The notes: generated by a model from the letters alone, not told the origin. A stretch of DNA of 64,000 nt from Aquilaria yunnanensis (GCA_039654915.1 CM077594.1:110808893-110872892), one strand, 5' to 3'. Counted from the first letter of the stretch, positions 25,514-37,320 are shown. Translations and numbers: made by a program.

Positions 25514-26450
25514 CTATGACCCAAAACTTGAACTTGAACCTAACCCAACCTTAATTTTCAAGTTTGGGTTAGGTTGTAACAAAGAAAAACAAGCATTCGG
25601 GTTGGCCCGATCTAACCCTATTCTGATGACCCGAAAATACCCAACCTAACCTTATATTATATAATAGCCTAACCCAACCTAATTCCTAAACCCAATAACC
25701 GACCTAATCCTGAATCCTCCAAATTCCCAATTTTCTAATTTTTTAGTTTTAACCCTAACATTCGTCCTATTTCCTAATCCTAATTTGTGACTCATCAATC
25801 TTTCCCATCCTATTCGCCTTAAGCAGGGACTGTCAACTTAGAGTTCCTCCCTCAACATTGTCGATTCGCAGGCCTCCAACCTTTGGCCTTCCTCCTCCCT
25901 TCATCCTTCATCATCCTTCTCTTGATTTGGAACCACGTCCTCCCAGCCATGACTCACAAGCCACCTACCATTGCACTGCTAGCTGACTCTGAGCACTCCT
26001 GTTGTTGTGCGAAGCTCAAATGACCCTTTCCTCGTCCTCCCACTTAGTCACCATGGTCAATGAGCCAACAATTGTTGCAGAAGAGATAATGATCCCATAA
26101 TATAATCAATTTTAGTTTGCATTTGCGGAGAAAAATCAAATCATGCTTGAGGTTTTTTGTGGAGAAAGGGTTGGGTTTAGAAGACAGTCTTAAGAGTTGA
26201 AAGAGAACATTTTCTGTTCAAACTAAACATAGCAATCGAAATTTCAAAAGCATCTGGGCTAAGAAGATTTTGAACTTTTTATTCAAAAGTCTTAAAAAAA
26301 ATAGGGTTAACTCAACCCTAATCAGGTTAGAGTCAGTTTAGGTTATGTCTGAAATAGGGTCGGGTTAGGGTTAAGGTTATTCAGGTTAGGAATAAACTAT
26401 AAAAATTGAGTTTCAATTTAAACTTGACTTTCACCCTGAATCTCGGTGGC
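25514..26450. mobile_element. Probable hAT-like element nested in the Mutator-like element
   Basis: The left part is rich in AACCTAACCCAACC-type repeats and the right part in GGGTTAGGGTT and GGGTCGGGTT repeats, so the subterminal repeats face each other. The ends read TGACCCAAAAC and CTCGGTGGCA. The flanks GTAAGCTA and ATAAGCTT agree at 6 of 8 positions, a possible decayed hAT duplication. No transposase was seen. Confidence 0.4.
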
Positions 26451-27184
26451 AATAAGCTTGGGTTCAGTGCAATAATTACCTATTACAAAGAGATTCCAAC
26501 TTGAAGATGAACTATGGCAACTATCGCCTTATTAGAGAGGGCATAGATAAGTAAGAGGAGGCATGAGGAGAAGGTGGTTTATGGGTAGGAATGAAGGAGC
26601 TTTTGGGTGAAGAGGGCATAAATGAGGAAGGAGCAGCCAGAGGAAGGAATTGGGGGTTAAACTATTAAATTTACAGACTAGAGAGTGCTTTGAAGGGGAC
26701 AAAGAAAATGTATAGACTAAAATTGACATTTTACACTAAAATTCTGCCAAGTTTAACCATGAAATTGATGGAAGAACGATGATTGAATCAAAATTTGTTA
26801 TATTGGGCACTTTAAAATGACAAAATAAATGTTAAAAACTCATTTAGGATAATACAAAAAAGTTATGACCGACACATAGTTTTTACCTAAATATGTATAT
26901 TGGCCTTTACAAGTATCCGTTTGCCCCATCAAGAACATAAGAAACATAAGATACCAAATCGATCACGTCTAGAACCAGTCTCTATCGGATCAGGAAACGG
27001 ATTCATTGACATTTATAATGCTATATGCGCTTTTCCTTGAGAAGTTGCAGTGTCGGAGTGAAGTAATGAGAATTTTGAGTTTAGTCAGTCTGTGACATTA
27101 TGGAAACAATTTTGAAAATTCTATCAGTGGAAGGAAAAAAAAAACTGATTTATCAGCATCATAAAAGGCATAAAATTTAGATCA

Positions 27185-27295
27185 AAGTATTGATATAATG
27201 ATTAAAATTTGTAATTGTTACAAAAAAAATTCAAGGTTCAATCATTAGCTCGTCCCTTAAATTCTCTCCCCAATGTACCGAAAAAAAGACAACAG
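27185..27295 (+). repeat. Possible tRNA-derived SINE fragment
   Basis: GATATAATGATTAAAATTTG resembles a Pol III A box. It is followed about 35 bp later by AAGGTTCAATCATTAGC, close to a B box (GGTTCAANYC), then a CT-rich stretch and an A-run. A similar layout is seen at about 50735-50910. Weak evidence. Confidence 0.3.
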
Positions 27296-27479
27296 TGTGC
27301 GTACATGAAAGTCACTCATACGAGTTATTATCTTTCCATCAACATCATGGCATCGTCCTAAAATATAATAGTTAAGTAAAAAAATAACGAGTCCGTTTCC
27401 ACAATGCATTATTATATGGTAATTATGAGGCTAAGGTTCCTCCACCTGTCTCGTATACTTGGTGTTATGGTAGGGAGAT

Positions 27480-28605
27480 TCCTCTTAACATACCTTAACC
27501 TACACTTACCTCTCTAGAAACTTATAATTTACCTCTTAAATTATAACTTCTGTCAATTTGCTTGCTAAGATACTGTACTCAAATACTATTAGTACCCATA
27601 AACTTTTAAGAATCACACAAATCAACACCATGATTGATACCAAGCTACCTTTAACCCATTAGAGGCGACATGCCAGTGAAGATGAACAGATACGGAGCTC
27701 AACCTCGACGTCGATGCCCGCAGTGTCCAGTTTCCCTGTCAATCTCCACCTCAATGTCGTCCTCATTTCCTCAGCCGCCTACCATCTCATCATTAGCGAG
27801 TTCACCTTTTTCGTCGGTAAGAGAATTGATGCGAACGCAAATCAGGGAGTAGTGATAGGTGTCGCGATGGTTGGGCTACTTCGCAATGCAAATTTCATAA
27901 GCATTGCCGGAAATGTTGAAGGTCCCCTTCTCACTTGGATTTAAGAAATTCGTGGCTGCGGGAGGGTGGAAGACGCCAGTGACGCTGGCAATGAGGAAGA
28001 GAACAGTGATGATATTCACCTATAATTTAGTACCGGGGCACTGAGGATTGTTGGGTACGAAGTTGAAGTCAACAGCCTATCATGTTGAAAACTTCAAATT
28101 GAAAATGGGAGGAGTTGAGGGAGCCCTTAGCCTACGAATGGATATTGGAGTGGTGGAAATAAGCTTCATCGAATCTAGATCTGGATCAGATCTAGTATCA
28201 CTGAAGCTTGATGTTGTAGGGTGGGCAGTGAGGCTCCGAGTAGGGGGAGTGACTGTGAGACTGTGAGCAGGAGCAGGGTCTGAACCTCTACGAAGGAAGA
28301 TGGGTCAAGCACAGGTATCACTGAGATGAAGACCGTGGGCACTGCAGTTTTTAAAGTTGTAAAGAGAGGTGAAGTTGACTAGTTGAAGATGATGGTTAAT
28401 CTATTAGATGCAAAAGTTTAGGGGTCATGATTTACAGGTGGAGAATGCCAAAGAAAAAGCTGGGATTCACCCTTTTTTTTTTTTGTTTTACAGATAGTCA
28501 TGAAAGTTAGGATTTATGGACAAATTGTAGGTTTTTTAATATATAAAGGGTAAGTAAAGGTTAAGGTAAACTTCATGAGGAGGGGTTTCTATAAATTTCT
28601 CTTAT
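27480..28605. mobile_element. Foldback/long-TIR element with a higher-GC interior
   Basis: The left end (CCTCTTAACATACCTTAACCT, then ACTTACCTCT) and the reverse complement of the right end (CCTCATGAAGTTTACCTTAACCT, then ACTTACCCTT) match over at least 60 bp, with weaker similarity to about 180 bp (ATAAACTTTTAAGAATCA and CTAAACTTTTGCATCTAA). No target duplication was identified. The interior, about 27665-28300, is GC-richer and open for 60-76 codons in several frames, but I do not recognise any translation. Confidence 0.5.
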
Positions 28606-28825
28606 ATATTAATTGTGAAACATTAACATTATTCAGGGCAGCCAAAGACAAAAATTACAAGGACTTTTTCTAGATGTTGTCCGTTTTGCCTTTTTCTTTT
28701 TTTGTGGTTAAATCTATTTTTGTCCCCTAATGCGTTTTTCTATCTTTTAAAAGAAAACTTGGGTTATTATGATTTGCCCCGATTTTGCCCATGGCTTGGA
28801 TCCCAAACTTTGCTTAGATTTTTTC

Positions 28826-29020
28826 CAAGGGCGGACCTAGCTTTTTTGGAAAGGTGGGGCAAAAGATAAGCTTTTCTTAAACTTCAATTCTCATACAAGC
28901 ATTTTCACTAATTTTACGGGGAGGCTGTATGTAATTTATATTAAAACTTAAGGACTAAAAGTACAACTTTACTAGTTTAGGGGATCAATGCCTCTCCTAG
29001 CCACTTCTAGGACGCCCCTG
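28826..29020. mobile_element. hAT-type MITE, ~195 bp
   Basis: The left end CAAGGGCGGACCTAG pairs with the right end, which reads CAGGGGCGTCCTAG on the minus strand, close to the hAT consensus CAGGGGCGGAGCTAG. The flanks GATTTTTTC and GATTTTTC look like an 8-bp target duplication with one extra T. The element has no coding capacity. Confidence 0.7.
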
Positions 29021-29029
29021 GATTTTTCA

Positions 29030-29440
29030 GTTTGAATCCCAGATCAGTACTATTTTTTATTACTTTTTTTTTCAGTGGTTAAACAGTACTTTAACTTGCT
29101 ACAATCATGCTCTTAACCCTATTAATCCCAAAACTATATTGTATATATAGATTAGACCATTGTTTTATGTCAACTCCAAATTTTAGTTTTTTTTATTTTC
29201 ATGAAAAAGTTTTCTGCTTCAAAGTTTAAACTCATTTTTAATCACTAGAGCTCTAATTTTTCATTTATCTCCAAACTTTAATTTTTGATAATTATTTTAC
29301 TATATGTTCTTTAAATGTTACTACAAATTAAATCGTTGCAACGTGTAGAAAAAAATAAATCTTGTCTCCATTAAGATAAGAATTATATGTTGACCACTTA
29401 ATTGATCAAGTTATAAGAATTAGGCCTTCAACCAAGCAAA
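29030..29440. other. AT-rich intergenic sequence, nothing recognised
   Basis: No coding region or clear repeat was found here. Confidence 0.4.
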
Positions 29441-32400
29441 CTAAAGGTTCAACATATATATACACACACACACATACATAAAGTAAGATACATCTAAGGA
29501 AAATTTTGACTTTTCTTTAATGAGATGGATTGTGGGGCTGATACATGGCACACTTTCCTTTTTTTAGTTAATTACTGTAATTTTTTACACGTGTTTTACC
29601 TCATATACCCTTAATCCTTTGATTTAATATGATAGTGACACATGGCGGTTAAGCCACAATTTTTTATTTACAAGCAAATTTCAAATTAAATATTATGACA
29701 TAATCTAAAAAAAAAACAGATTATATAGATATTATTTGATACAAAAATTTGAATATAAAATTATTCAATATTTACTTTTTCCTTCTGCCTAGAAGAATTG
29801 TACATAAAAAAAATATACTACTATTTTGATTAAAAAGAAAAATATTATAACATTTACTAAAACTTGAGATTTTTTTCCTTATCACGCCTCAGGGCTTTGT
29901 TCAATTCGTTAAAAAAAAAAAAGATTTTCAAAGCTTTGAGACTTTTTGTTGATAGAATATTTGATCAAATCAAGAGAAAATTTTAGATCTTATCATGATT
30001 ATTGCTCACTTTTTAAAATTTTGAATTTGAGTTTCACTTCATCAAATTTTTTAACAAACGAATAGAAAAATTTGAAAAATTTATCTTTCCTTGAAGAAGT
30101 AGATAAATTTGAAAAATTTTCTGTTAGAAATATTTTAAAATTTTATAATATTTTTTTTAAAAATGACTAATATAAAAATTTGAGTCAAACTCAAATATAT
30201 TTAAAGAGATGTGTATATTAAAAATATTAATCCATAATGGTCACTTTTATTTTTAGAACTAATTTATATACTCGACGTTGCATCAAATTTTTTCTTTTAA
30301 GTTCTTGAAAATAATATATATGGATTTAAACTATAAAGAATGATCTAAATATTGAATATCTTGCATGAGTCTAGACTAACTATATATAAAAGAAAATGAA
30401 GTACATGGTGCCTGTGCGCCATGATGAATTTAGTCGGTGGTAACACTTTGTAGTAAATTCTAGATATATCATTACGTCAACTTCAAAGTACAAATATTTT
30501 CTAAATAAATATTTTGAGGTAATAAATATGTTTTTTTGCATCTCACTTGAAGTATAATTCATTTTAATTTGAATTAAATTTGTTTAATTTTTTTTGCATT
30601 ATATTTTGTTGTCATGATCCTTGGTTTTTTAATAAAAATATGATCCGATCACCATATTTCAGCTATTTTGTAAAGATTCTCACGGTAACTTGATTTTATC
30701 TTATTAGCGTCAATGTCACCTAAATCACTACCTATTAAGTCTCTCACATTAGAAGAAATATGAATGTGTATGGGCCAAATATGAAATCATAGCCTTTTAT
30801 TTCTTATGGCTTAATATTTTTATAAATTATTTAATTTTTCCAGATTTTTTCATTACATGCCTAAAAAATAAAATAAATAATAATTATTGTTATTATGAAA
30901 ATATTTTAAGAGTAAATAATCTTCATGTACAAAAGCTAACTTAATTTTTAATCTTCATTACCTACAATGTAATTAGTTAGGATACAAAAGAAAACTTTTG
31001 TCATAGTAACTTGATGTGTTGAACTAAGTATCATGGATCTATTGAAAATTTTAGTGGCATAAGAAAAATATCATGGATTTTAAATCAAAATGTATTAGAA
31101 TATTATCCATCAATTTATTAAAAAACTAATGGTAATTTTAAATTTAAAAGGTTGATCTGTTTATCTTGTCACAATATGATGGGTCATAAGGTGGTCAAAG
31201 CCATAATTTTTTACTTACAAGAAAATTTGAAATTAAATATTATGACATTATCTTTCTTTGAAATGATTATATAGATATTATTTGATACAAAAATTTGAAT
31301 ACAAAATTACCCAATATTTATTTTTTCCTGCTACCTAGGAGAATTGTACAACAAAAAAATACTACTATTTTAATTAAAAATAAAAACAATATAACATTTA
31401 AAAAAACTTGATATTTTTTTTCTTATCACGCCTTAGGGCTTTGTTCAATTCAAAAAAAAATGAAAGATTTTGAAAGCTTGAGATTTTTTGTTGATATAAT
31501 ATTTGATCAGATGAAGAGAAAATTTTAGACGTTATCATGATTATTACTCACATTTTAAAATTTTGAATGAGTTTCACTTTATCAAATTTTTAAAAAAAGA
31601 ATAGATAAATTTGAAACTTTTGTCTTCCTAAAAAAAGTAGAAAAATTTGAAACTTGTTTGGTTAGAAATATTTTAAAATTTTATAATATTATTTTTAGAA
31701 TATTTTAAGAATGATTGATATAAAAATTTGAGTTAAACTCAAATATTTTTACACTTAAATATCTTTAAAGGGATGTGTATATTAAAAATATTACAATATA
31801 TTTTCTCCATAATGATCACTTTTATTTTTAGAACTAATTTATATACCCTGCATTGCATCATTTTTTTTTTTATAGTTCTTGAAATTAATATATATGGATT
31901 TAAACTATAAGGAATGATCTAAAAAATTGAATGTCTAGCATGGGTCTAGACTAACAATATATAAAAGAAGATAAGGTACATGGTGCTTGCGTGCCATGAT
32001 AAATTTAGTCAGTGGTAACACTTTGTAGTAAATTTTAGATATATTATTAGGTCAACTTCGAAGCAAAAATATTTTTTTTAAATGAATATTTTGAAGTATA
32101 ATTTGGAGAAAATAAATATATATTTTTTTACATCACACTTTAATTATAATTCATTTTAATTTGAATCAACTTCATTTGAATTTTTTTTCATTATATTTTT
32201 TAATCATAAATTATTGTCATTATCCTTGGTTTTTTAATAAAAATATGATCTGATGACCATATCTTAGCTAATTTGTAAAGATTCTTACGATAACTTGGCT
32301 TTATTTTATTGGCCTCAACGTCACCTAAATCACTATCTATTAAGCCTCGCACATTGGAAGAAATATGAATATGTATGGGCAAAATATGAAATCATAGCCT

Positions 32401-32820
32401 TTTATTTACCAAGGCTTAACATTTTTTTTATAAATTATTTAATTTTTTTGAATTTTTTCATTACAAGCCTAAAAAATAAAATAAATAATAACTATTGTTA
32501 TTATTAAAATATTTTAAAAGTATATAATCTTCATGTACAAAATATAACTTAATTTTTAATCTTCATCACTTACAACATAAAACTTGATTCTAATTAGCTA
32601 GGATACAAAAGAAAACTTTTGTCATAGTAACTTGAAATGCTGAATTAAGTATCATGGATCTATTGAAAATTTTAGTGGCATAAAGAAAATATCATGGATT
32701 TTAAATCAGAATATGTTAAGATATTATCCATGATTTATTCAAAAACTAATAGTAATTTAAAATTTAAAAGTCTTGATCTGTTTATCTTGTAGACATAATT
32801 CAAATAAAATAAGTATTAAT
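29440..32820 (+). repeat. Two direct ~1.55-kb copies of an AT-rich repeat family
   Basis: Copy 1 (about 29640-31170) and copy 2 (about 31188-32790) run in the same direction and match block by block. Shared blocks include ATTATGACAT-ATCT, TATAGATATTATTTGATACAA, GAATTGTACA, TTAGGGCTTTGTTCAATTC, GAAAATTTTAGA-TTATCATG, AGTAAATT-TAGATAT, CATTGGAAGAAATATGAAT, TAAAAAATAAAATAAATAAT, CTTTTGTCATAGTAACTTGA and TTGATCTGTTTATCTTGT. There is no coding capacity. A further 5' extension with (AC)n at 29455-29480 matches 33180-33420. The family is unclassified. Confidence 0.8.
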
Positions 32821-32829
32821 TTGGTTGCA

Positions 32830-33180
32830 TCATTTTTCTTATACCATTGAAATTTTCAATAAAATTAATGTTGGATAATTTTATATTCAAATTTTTGTAT
32901 CAAATAATATCCATATAATCATTAAAAAATGATAATATCAAAATATTTAATTCAAAATTTTTTGTAACTAAATATTTGCGGCTTTAATTGTCATATGTCA
33001 CCATCATATTGCATCATAGGGTCAGGGGTATATACAGTAAACCATCTACAAAAATTTGCTATTAATTTACGAAAAAAATTAATGTGTGTTGCGTGTAAGT
33101 TCCACAATCTTTCTCATTAAGTCAAAAGGCCACTTGGTATTTATTTTAAAAAGTAAGGGTGATTTTGACTTTTTCTTAAT

Positions 33181-33211
<31 letters not shown>

Positions 33212-34590
33212 TGCATATATATAGTTAGATACCTTTAATGGTAATTTTGAATTTTTCTTAATGAGAGAGATAATGGAGCTATCACGTGATACACTTTCTT
33301 TTAGTAAATTAACTGCAAATTTTTTTCACATGGTTTATTGCACATACTTTTGACCCTCTGATGTAATATGATGGTTATACATGGTGGTTAAAGTTGCAAT
33401 TTTTAACTTACAAATAAATTTTTAATTAAATATTATGATATTATATTTTTTTGAAATGAGTATATAGATATTATTTGAGACAAAAATTTAAATATAAAAT
33501 TATTCAATATTATTTTTATTGAAAATTTCAATGGTATAAGGAAAATAATGCAAAGAGATATATACATATTTTAGTTAAATTATATCTACAAGATAAATAA
33601 AGCAAGATTTTTTTAATTTAAAATTGCCATTAATTTTTGGATAAATTGGTGGATAATATCCTAACACATTCTAATTTAAAATATATTATATTTTCCTTAT
33701 GTCACTGAATTTTTTAACAAATCCATGATACTTAATTTGACACCTCAAGTTTTACATTTTAATTGGTGGAGATTAAAAAAATTAAGTTAAATTTTGTATA
33801 TGAAGATTATTTACTTTGAAAATATTTTCCTAATAACAATAATAATAATTTATTTTTTTAGGATAGGTGAGGAAAAAATCCAAAAAAAAAAATTTATATA
33901 AAAATATTAAACCTTAATATATAAAAGCTATAATTTCATATTTGGCGTATAGACTTTCTTATTTCTTTGAATATGGGGGGGGGGGGGGTGGGGCTTAACA
34001 AATAGTGATTTAAGTAACATTAAGACTTTCTTATTTCTTTGAATATGAGAGGCTTAACGAATAGTGATTTAAGTGACATTAAGGCCAAAAAGATGAAACC
34101 AAGTTATTGTGAGAATATTCACGAAATAGCTGAAATATGGTCATCAGATCATATTTTTATTAAAAAAACTAAGGATTATGATAATGTTATCTAATTAAAA
34201 AATATAACATAGAAAAATTTAAATGAAGTTGATTCCAATTAAAATGAATTATACTTCAAATGATATTAAAAATATGTATTTATTACCTCAAAATTATACT
34301 TCAAATTATCTATTTTTTAAATATTTATACTTAGAAATTGACCTAATAATATATATAGAACTTACCTCAAAATATTACCAGTGATTAAATTCATCACAGT
34401 TCATGGGCATCATATACATCGTATTATTTTATGTACAGTTAGTTTAAACCCATACTAAGCATTTAATTTTTTAGTTCATTATTCACGCTCCTTCAGTAAT
34501 TTGAATCCATATATATTATTTTCGAGAACTAAAGTAGAAAAGTAAAATCTCAATATAACGCCAGATATATAAACTAATTGATTCTTTATG
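32830..34590 (-). repeat. Inverted and rearranged copy of the same AT-rich family
   Basis: About 33578-34585, read on the minus strand, matches the 30255-31165 part of copy 1. In addition, about 32860-33130 (minus) and 33240-33550 (plus) are inverted copies of the family's start region, separated by an (AC)n tract at 33181-33209. The whole 29.4-34.6 kb block therefore holds direct and head-to-head copies. Confidence 0.7.
33951..34082. repeat. Short tandem duplication with a poly-G run
   Basis: Units 33951-34022 and 34023-34082 share AGACTTTCTTATTTCTTTGA and CTTAAC-AATAGTGATTTAAGT. The first unit carries a G run of about 14, followed by TGGGG, where the second has only GAGAGG. The G run is the likely source of the length difference. 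Confidence 0.85.
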
Positions 34591-34724
34591 AATGATGGAA
34601 GCGCTTATTCATACATTTTGCCACAACGTTTTGTATTATTTTCTTTTCATAATATTTGTGGCTTTTGATTTACTAAAAATGTGTTTGATTAATATATAAT
34701 TTTACAAATGGCGCATAATTATAT

Positions 34725-34890
34725 ACATTTACGATGTGTCCATCAATATCGTAAGCCGCCCTGTGGAGCACGACAGGTGGCGGTGATTTGTATTCGGACC
34801 GGAGTGGTCCCCTCCGCTTCCCCTGTAGCTTCGTCATCATTTGATATCCGACGCGGCGAGCCGGCCACAATGGCAATTACAGCGATGTGA
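34725..34890. other. Isolated GC-rich island, possible exon fragment
   Basis: About 160 bp with many CG and GC dinucleotides sit in otherwise AT-rich DNA. The minus strand reads WPARRVGYQMMTKLQGKRRG and then GPLRSEYKSPPPVVLHRAAY without a stop. I do not recognise the peptide. It could be a captured exon or a relic of an unrelated gene. Confidence 0.3.
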
Positions 34891-35837
34891 CGATAGTGAC
34901 ACACATACTTTGCGGATGCCACAAGTTAAGATTATTGTTTAACCTAAGTTAATACTCTGAAAATAAAAAATAAAAAATTAATATAATGGTCATAACGCTG
35001 TTGTTTGCTATTATTCTGATTAAAAAAATTACTCCCCAATTCTATATTTGCTACCTTAAGTTATCTAAAATCTTTAATTTTTTCATATTTAACCAATAAA
35101 TTTACCATATTATTCTTTAAAACATCATTTCAATAGTCAACTTTTTATATTTATTAATTTATGTGTAAAAAATGAAGAATAAAAGTGAAAACAACATATA
35201 AATTTTTTTCTCTTTCTTAGTTTTTGTGTCAAAGCCAAATATTTTAAAGAACATGAGATGAAGGAAATACACATACATACATACATACATACATGCACTA
35301 CTAGAAAAATCATATGTTCCAACATCTATTTTTCCAATAGTCAATCCATTGAAAATTTTCAATGCGCAAAGCCATTGAAAATGGTTTTAAATTTTCTCCA
35401 ACGGTTGAATTTTTTTTATTTTTGAAACCATGCATTTTCGGGAGATTTTTTCCAACGGCTTTTGAGAAAAAATTGTGGATTTTAGTTTACATTTTTTCCA
35501 ACGGCCTTAGCTGTTGGAAATTTTTTAATTGAAATGGTGCATTCTGGCTTGTGTTTATCTAACGGCTGAGGCTGTTGGAAATATTTTAAATGAAACAATG
35601 CATTTTGTCTTGAATTTTTCCAACAGCCTAGCTGTTGGAAACCTAAAATTTTAATCCCTCCACCTCCAGTTTCGCCCATTCTTGTTTGGTTTCTCTCTGT
35701 CACTCATTCTTCATCTCTTTTTCCCTCTCACACACACACATTGCACATATAGGTCAAAGGACACCAAATCCAGCTACTTCATCATTGTCATTGGCTAATC
35801 CTCAACTTAAACTTTTAGATCTAGTAAGTTTTTGTTA

Positions 35838-36265
35838 GGGTAAATTACAACTTGCCCTTTGCCCCTCTCCTGTTTTAGAAATATACACTTTGCCCCTGTA
35901 TTTTTAATACAGTCTGATAGTAACTTCTAAAATCTTAATTTAGACTATACAGTAGTCATCTTTAAATAATTTTAATATGTATGGTATTTTTTTATTAATT
36001 AATTGACATTTAAAAAATACTATTTTAAAAACTGAAAGAAATACAGAAAGAAAAAATTGAGAATTTAAAATGTACATTTATTGTAAAAAAAATATCATAC
36101 AAATTGAAATTACTAGAAGATGACTATTGTAATGACTAAATTAAGATTTCAGAAGTTGCTGTCGGACTGTATTAAACAGACAGAAGGCAAAGTGTGTATT
36201 TCTCATATAGGAAGGGGCAAAGTATAATTTCACCTAAACCTCTGGGGGCAAATTGTAATTTTCCC
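35838..36265. mobile_element. MITE nested in the CACTA element, perfect 9-bp target duplication
   Basis: The ends GGGTAAATTACAACTTGCCC and, on the minus strand, GGGAAAATTACAATTTGCCC begin inverted repeats that extend through most of the 428 bp. Inner blocks such as ATACAGTCTGATAG against the reverse complement of CTGTCGGACTGTATT also pair. An identical 9-bp duplication, TTTTTGTTA, flanks it at 35829-35837 and 36266-36274. Size, foldback structure and 9-bp duplication fit a Mutator-type MITE. Confidence 0.85.
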
Positions 36266-36578
36266 TTTTTGTTATTTTTATGCTTTATTTTTGTTTTTCT
36301 TTTCAAAATTTTTTATTTTTTTTAGTTCTTTGAAGATGGTATAATGTGTGCAATATTTGGCTTGTGTTACCAAATTTCACAAAAAATGTGAAATATCGGA
36401 AAGTTGCTATTTCATCTTTAAGTGTTATTTTTGTTTTGATATGTTCAAACTATGTTGGCTAATGTTGGACTTATTGAATTTTATTTACGTATAAGGCTTA
36501 TGTGAGTGGGATCGAGTTCACCATATTGAGGTATATCACATTTGGCACATGATGGGGGCTGCTCATTACAAATTGAAA

Positions 36579-37320
36579 ATGGCAGACATCCGGCGTGAAA
36601 ATGATTCGAAGAAACGGTGAGCAAGGGCATTTTTTATGACCGATGCACAGTATGCATAAATGGAGGAATGGTAGGCTTCACCGGAGTTTCAAGAGCGATC
36701 AGCTACAGGTAAGACACTTCGTGCATCATCATTGCAGAACTTGCCCTCAACCGGTAGGTTCAGTGCTACTTATGCAGGAGGCTTTCTTTTGATTATTGCA
36801 CATCGAGAGCGAATGGTAACATTCTTAACCTCTTTTACACATAATTGAAGTTATTTATGTTGTGCTCAAATTCACCTGATTAACAACCAATATAGCAGGG
36901 GAAAGATGTGGAGAAGAGGGATCCTGGCCTATTCAAGGTCATGTAAGAAACTTATAAGAAAAAGACCGGGGAATGCGTTAATAGGCGGACTAAAGAGTTG
37001 CGATAATTATCAACTTACTTATATATAAGAATTTTAAATACCATATATGAGAGAATAATAATAACTTATCTTTGTTTTTACTTATGTAGGCAAAGATACC
37101 TGTTGAGGTTGAGGAACAAATGCAGCAAATGGATAAAGAAGGAGGTTAACAAGACATTAATGAGTTAGCAATTATGAGTGCAACTACTGGTGGGAGAAAG
37201 AAAAGGTATGTATTTGGCTTTGGATAAGAGTAGCATGTTGTGGTTGGACGACAACGACTGGGGTGTAGTCCTACACAAGATGTTGATGTCACTCAGACGC
37301 CAAAGTTCACTAACAGGTAC
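36579..37320 (+). pseudogene. Degenerate plant transposase relic of the CACTA element
   Basis: From the ATG at 36579 one frame reads MADIRRENDSKKR, TDAQYA, EEW, ASPEFQERS and GRFSATYAGGFLLIIAHRER, with in-frame stops between pieces. Further pieces are RDPGLFKVM and KKTGECVNRRTKEL near 36910-37005, and IPVEVEEQM and ATTGGRKKRYVFGFG near 37090-37220. The order (HxxGS-like block, LF-xxxKKxGxxVxxR block, GGRKK-xxYGxG block) resembles the C-terminal part of plant En/Spm-type transposases. Multiple stops and shifts make it non-functional. Confidence 0.6.

Larger units (their letters stand above)
24335..26888. mobile_element. Mutator-like element with ~190-bp terminal inverted repeats and a perfect 10-bp target duplication
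   Basis: The left end starts AGGTAAAAATCATTTGTC and the right end, on the minus strand, starts AGGTAAAAACTATGTGTC. The similarity continues for about 190 bp (24335-24525 against 26888-26710), sharing blocks such as TGTCCTAAAT and TCATGGTTAA. The flanks carry an identical 10-bp duplication, AAATATGTAT, at 24325-24334 and 26889-26898. Long TIRs with 9-10-bp duplications are the Mutator signature. The interior is 2.2 kb without a recognisable transposase. It has higher-GC pieces at about 24590-25020 and 25800-26060 that could be captured host sequence. A second repeat appears nested at about 25514-26450. Confidence 0.8.

Noticed and set aside
25514..26450. Interstitial telomere repeat array
   Set aside because: The repeats are AACCTAACCC and GGGTTAGGTT variants, not regular TTTAGGG, and they fit subterminal repeats of a transposon better.
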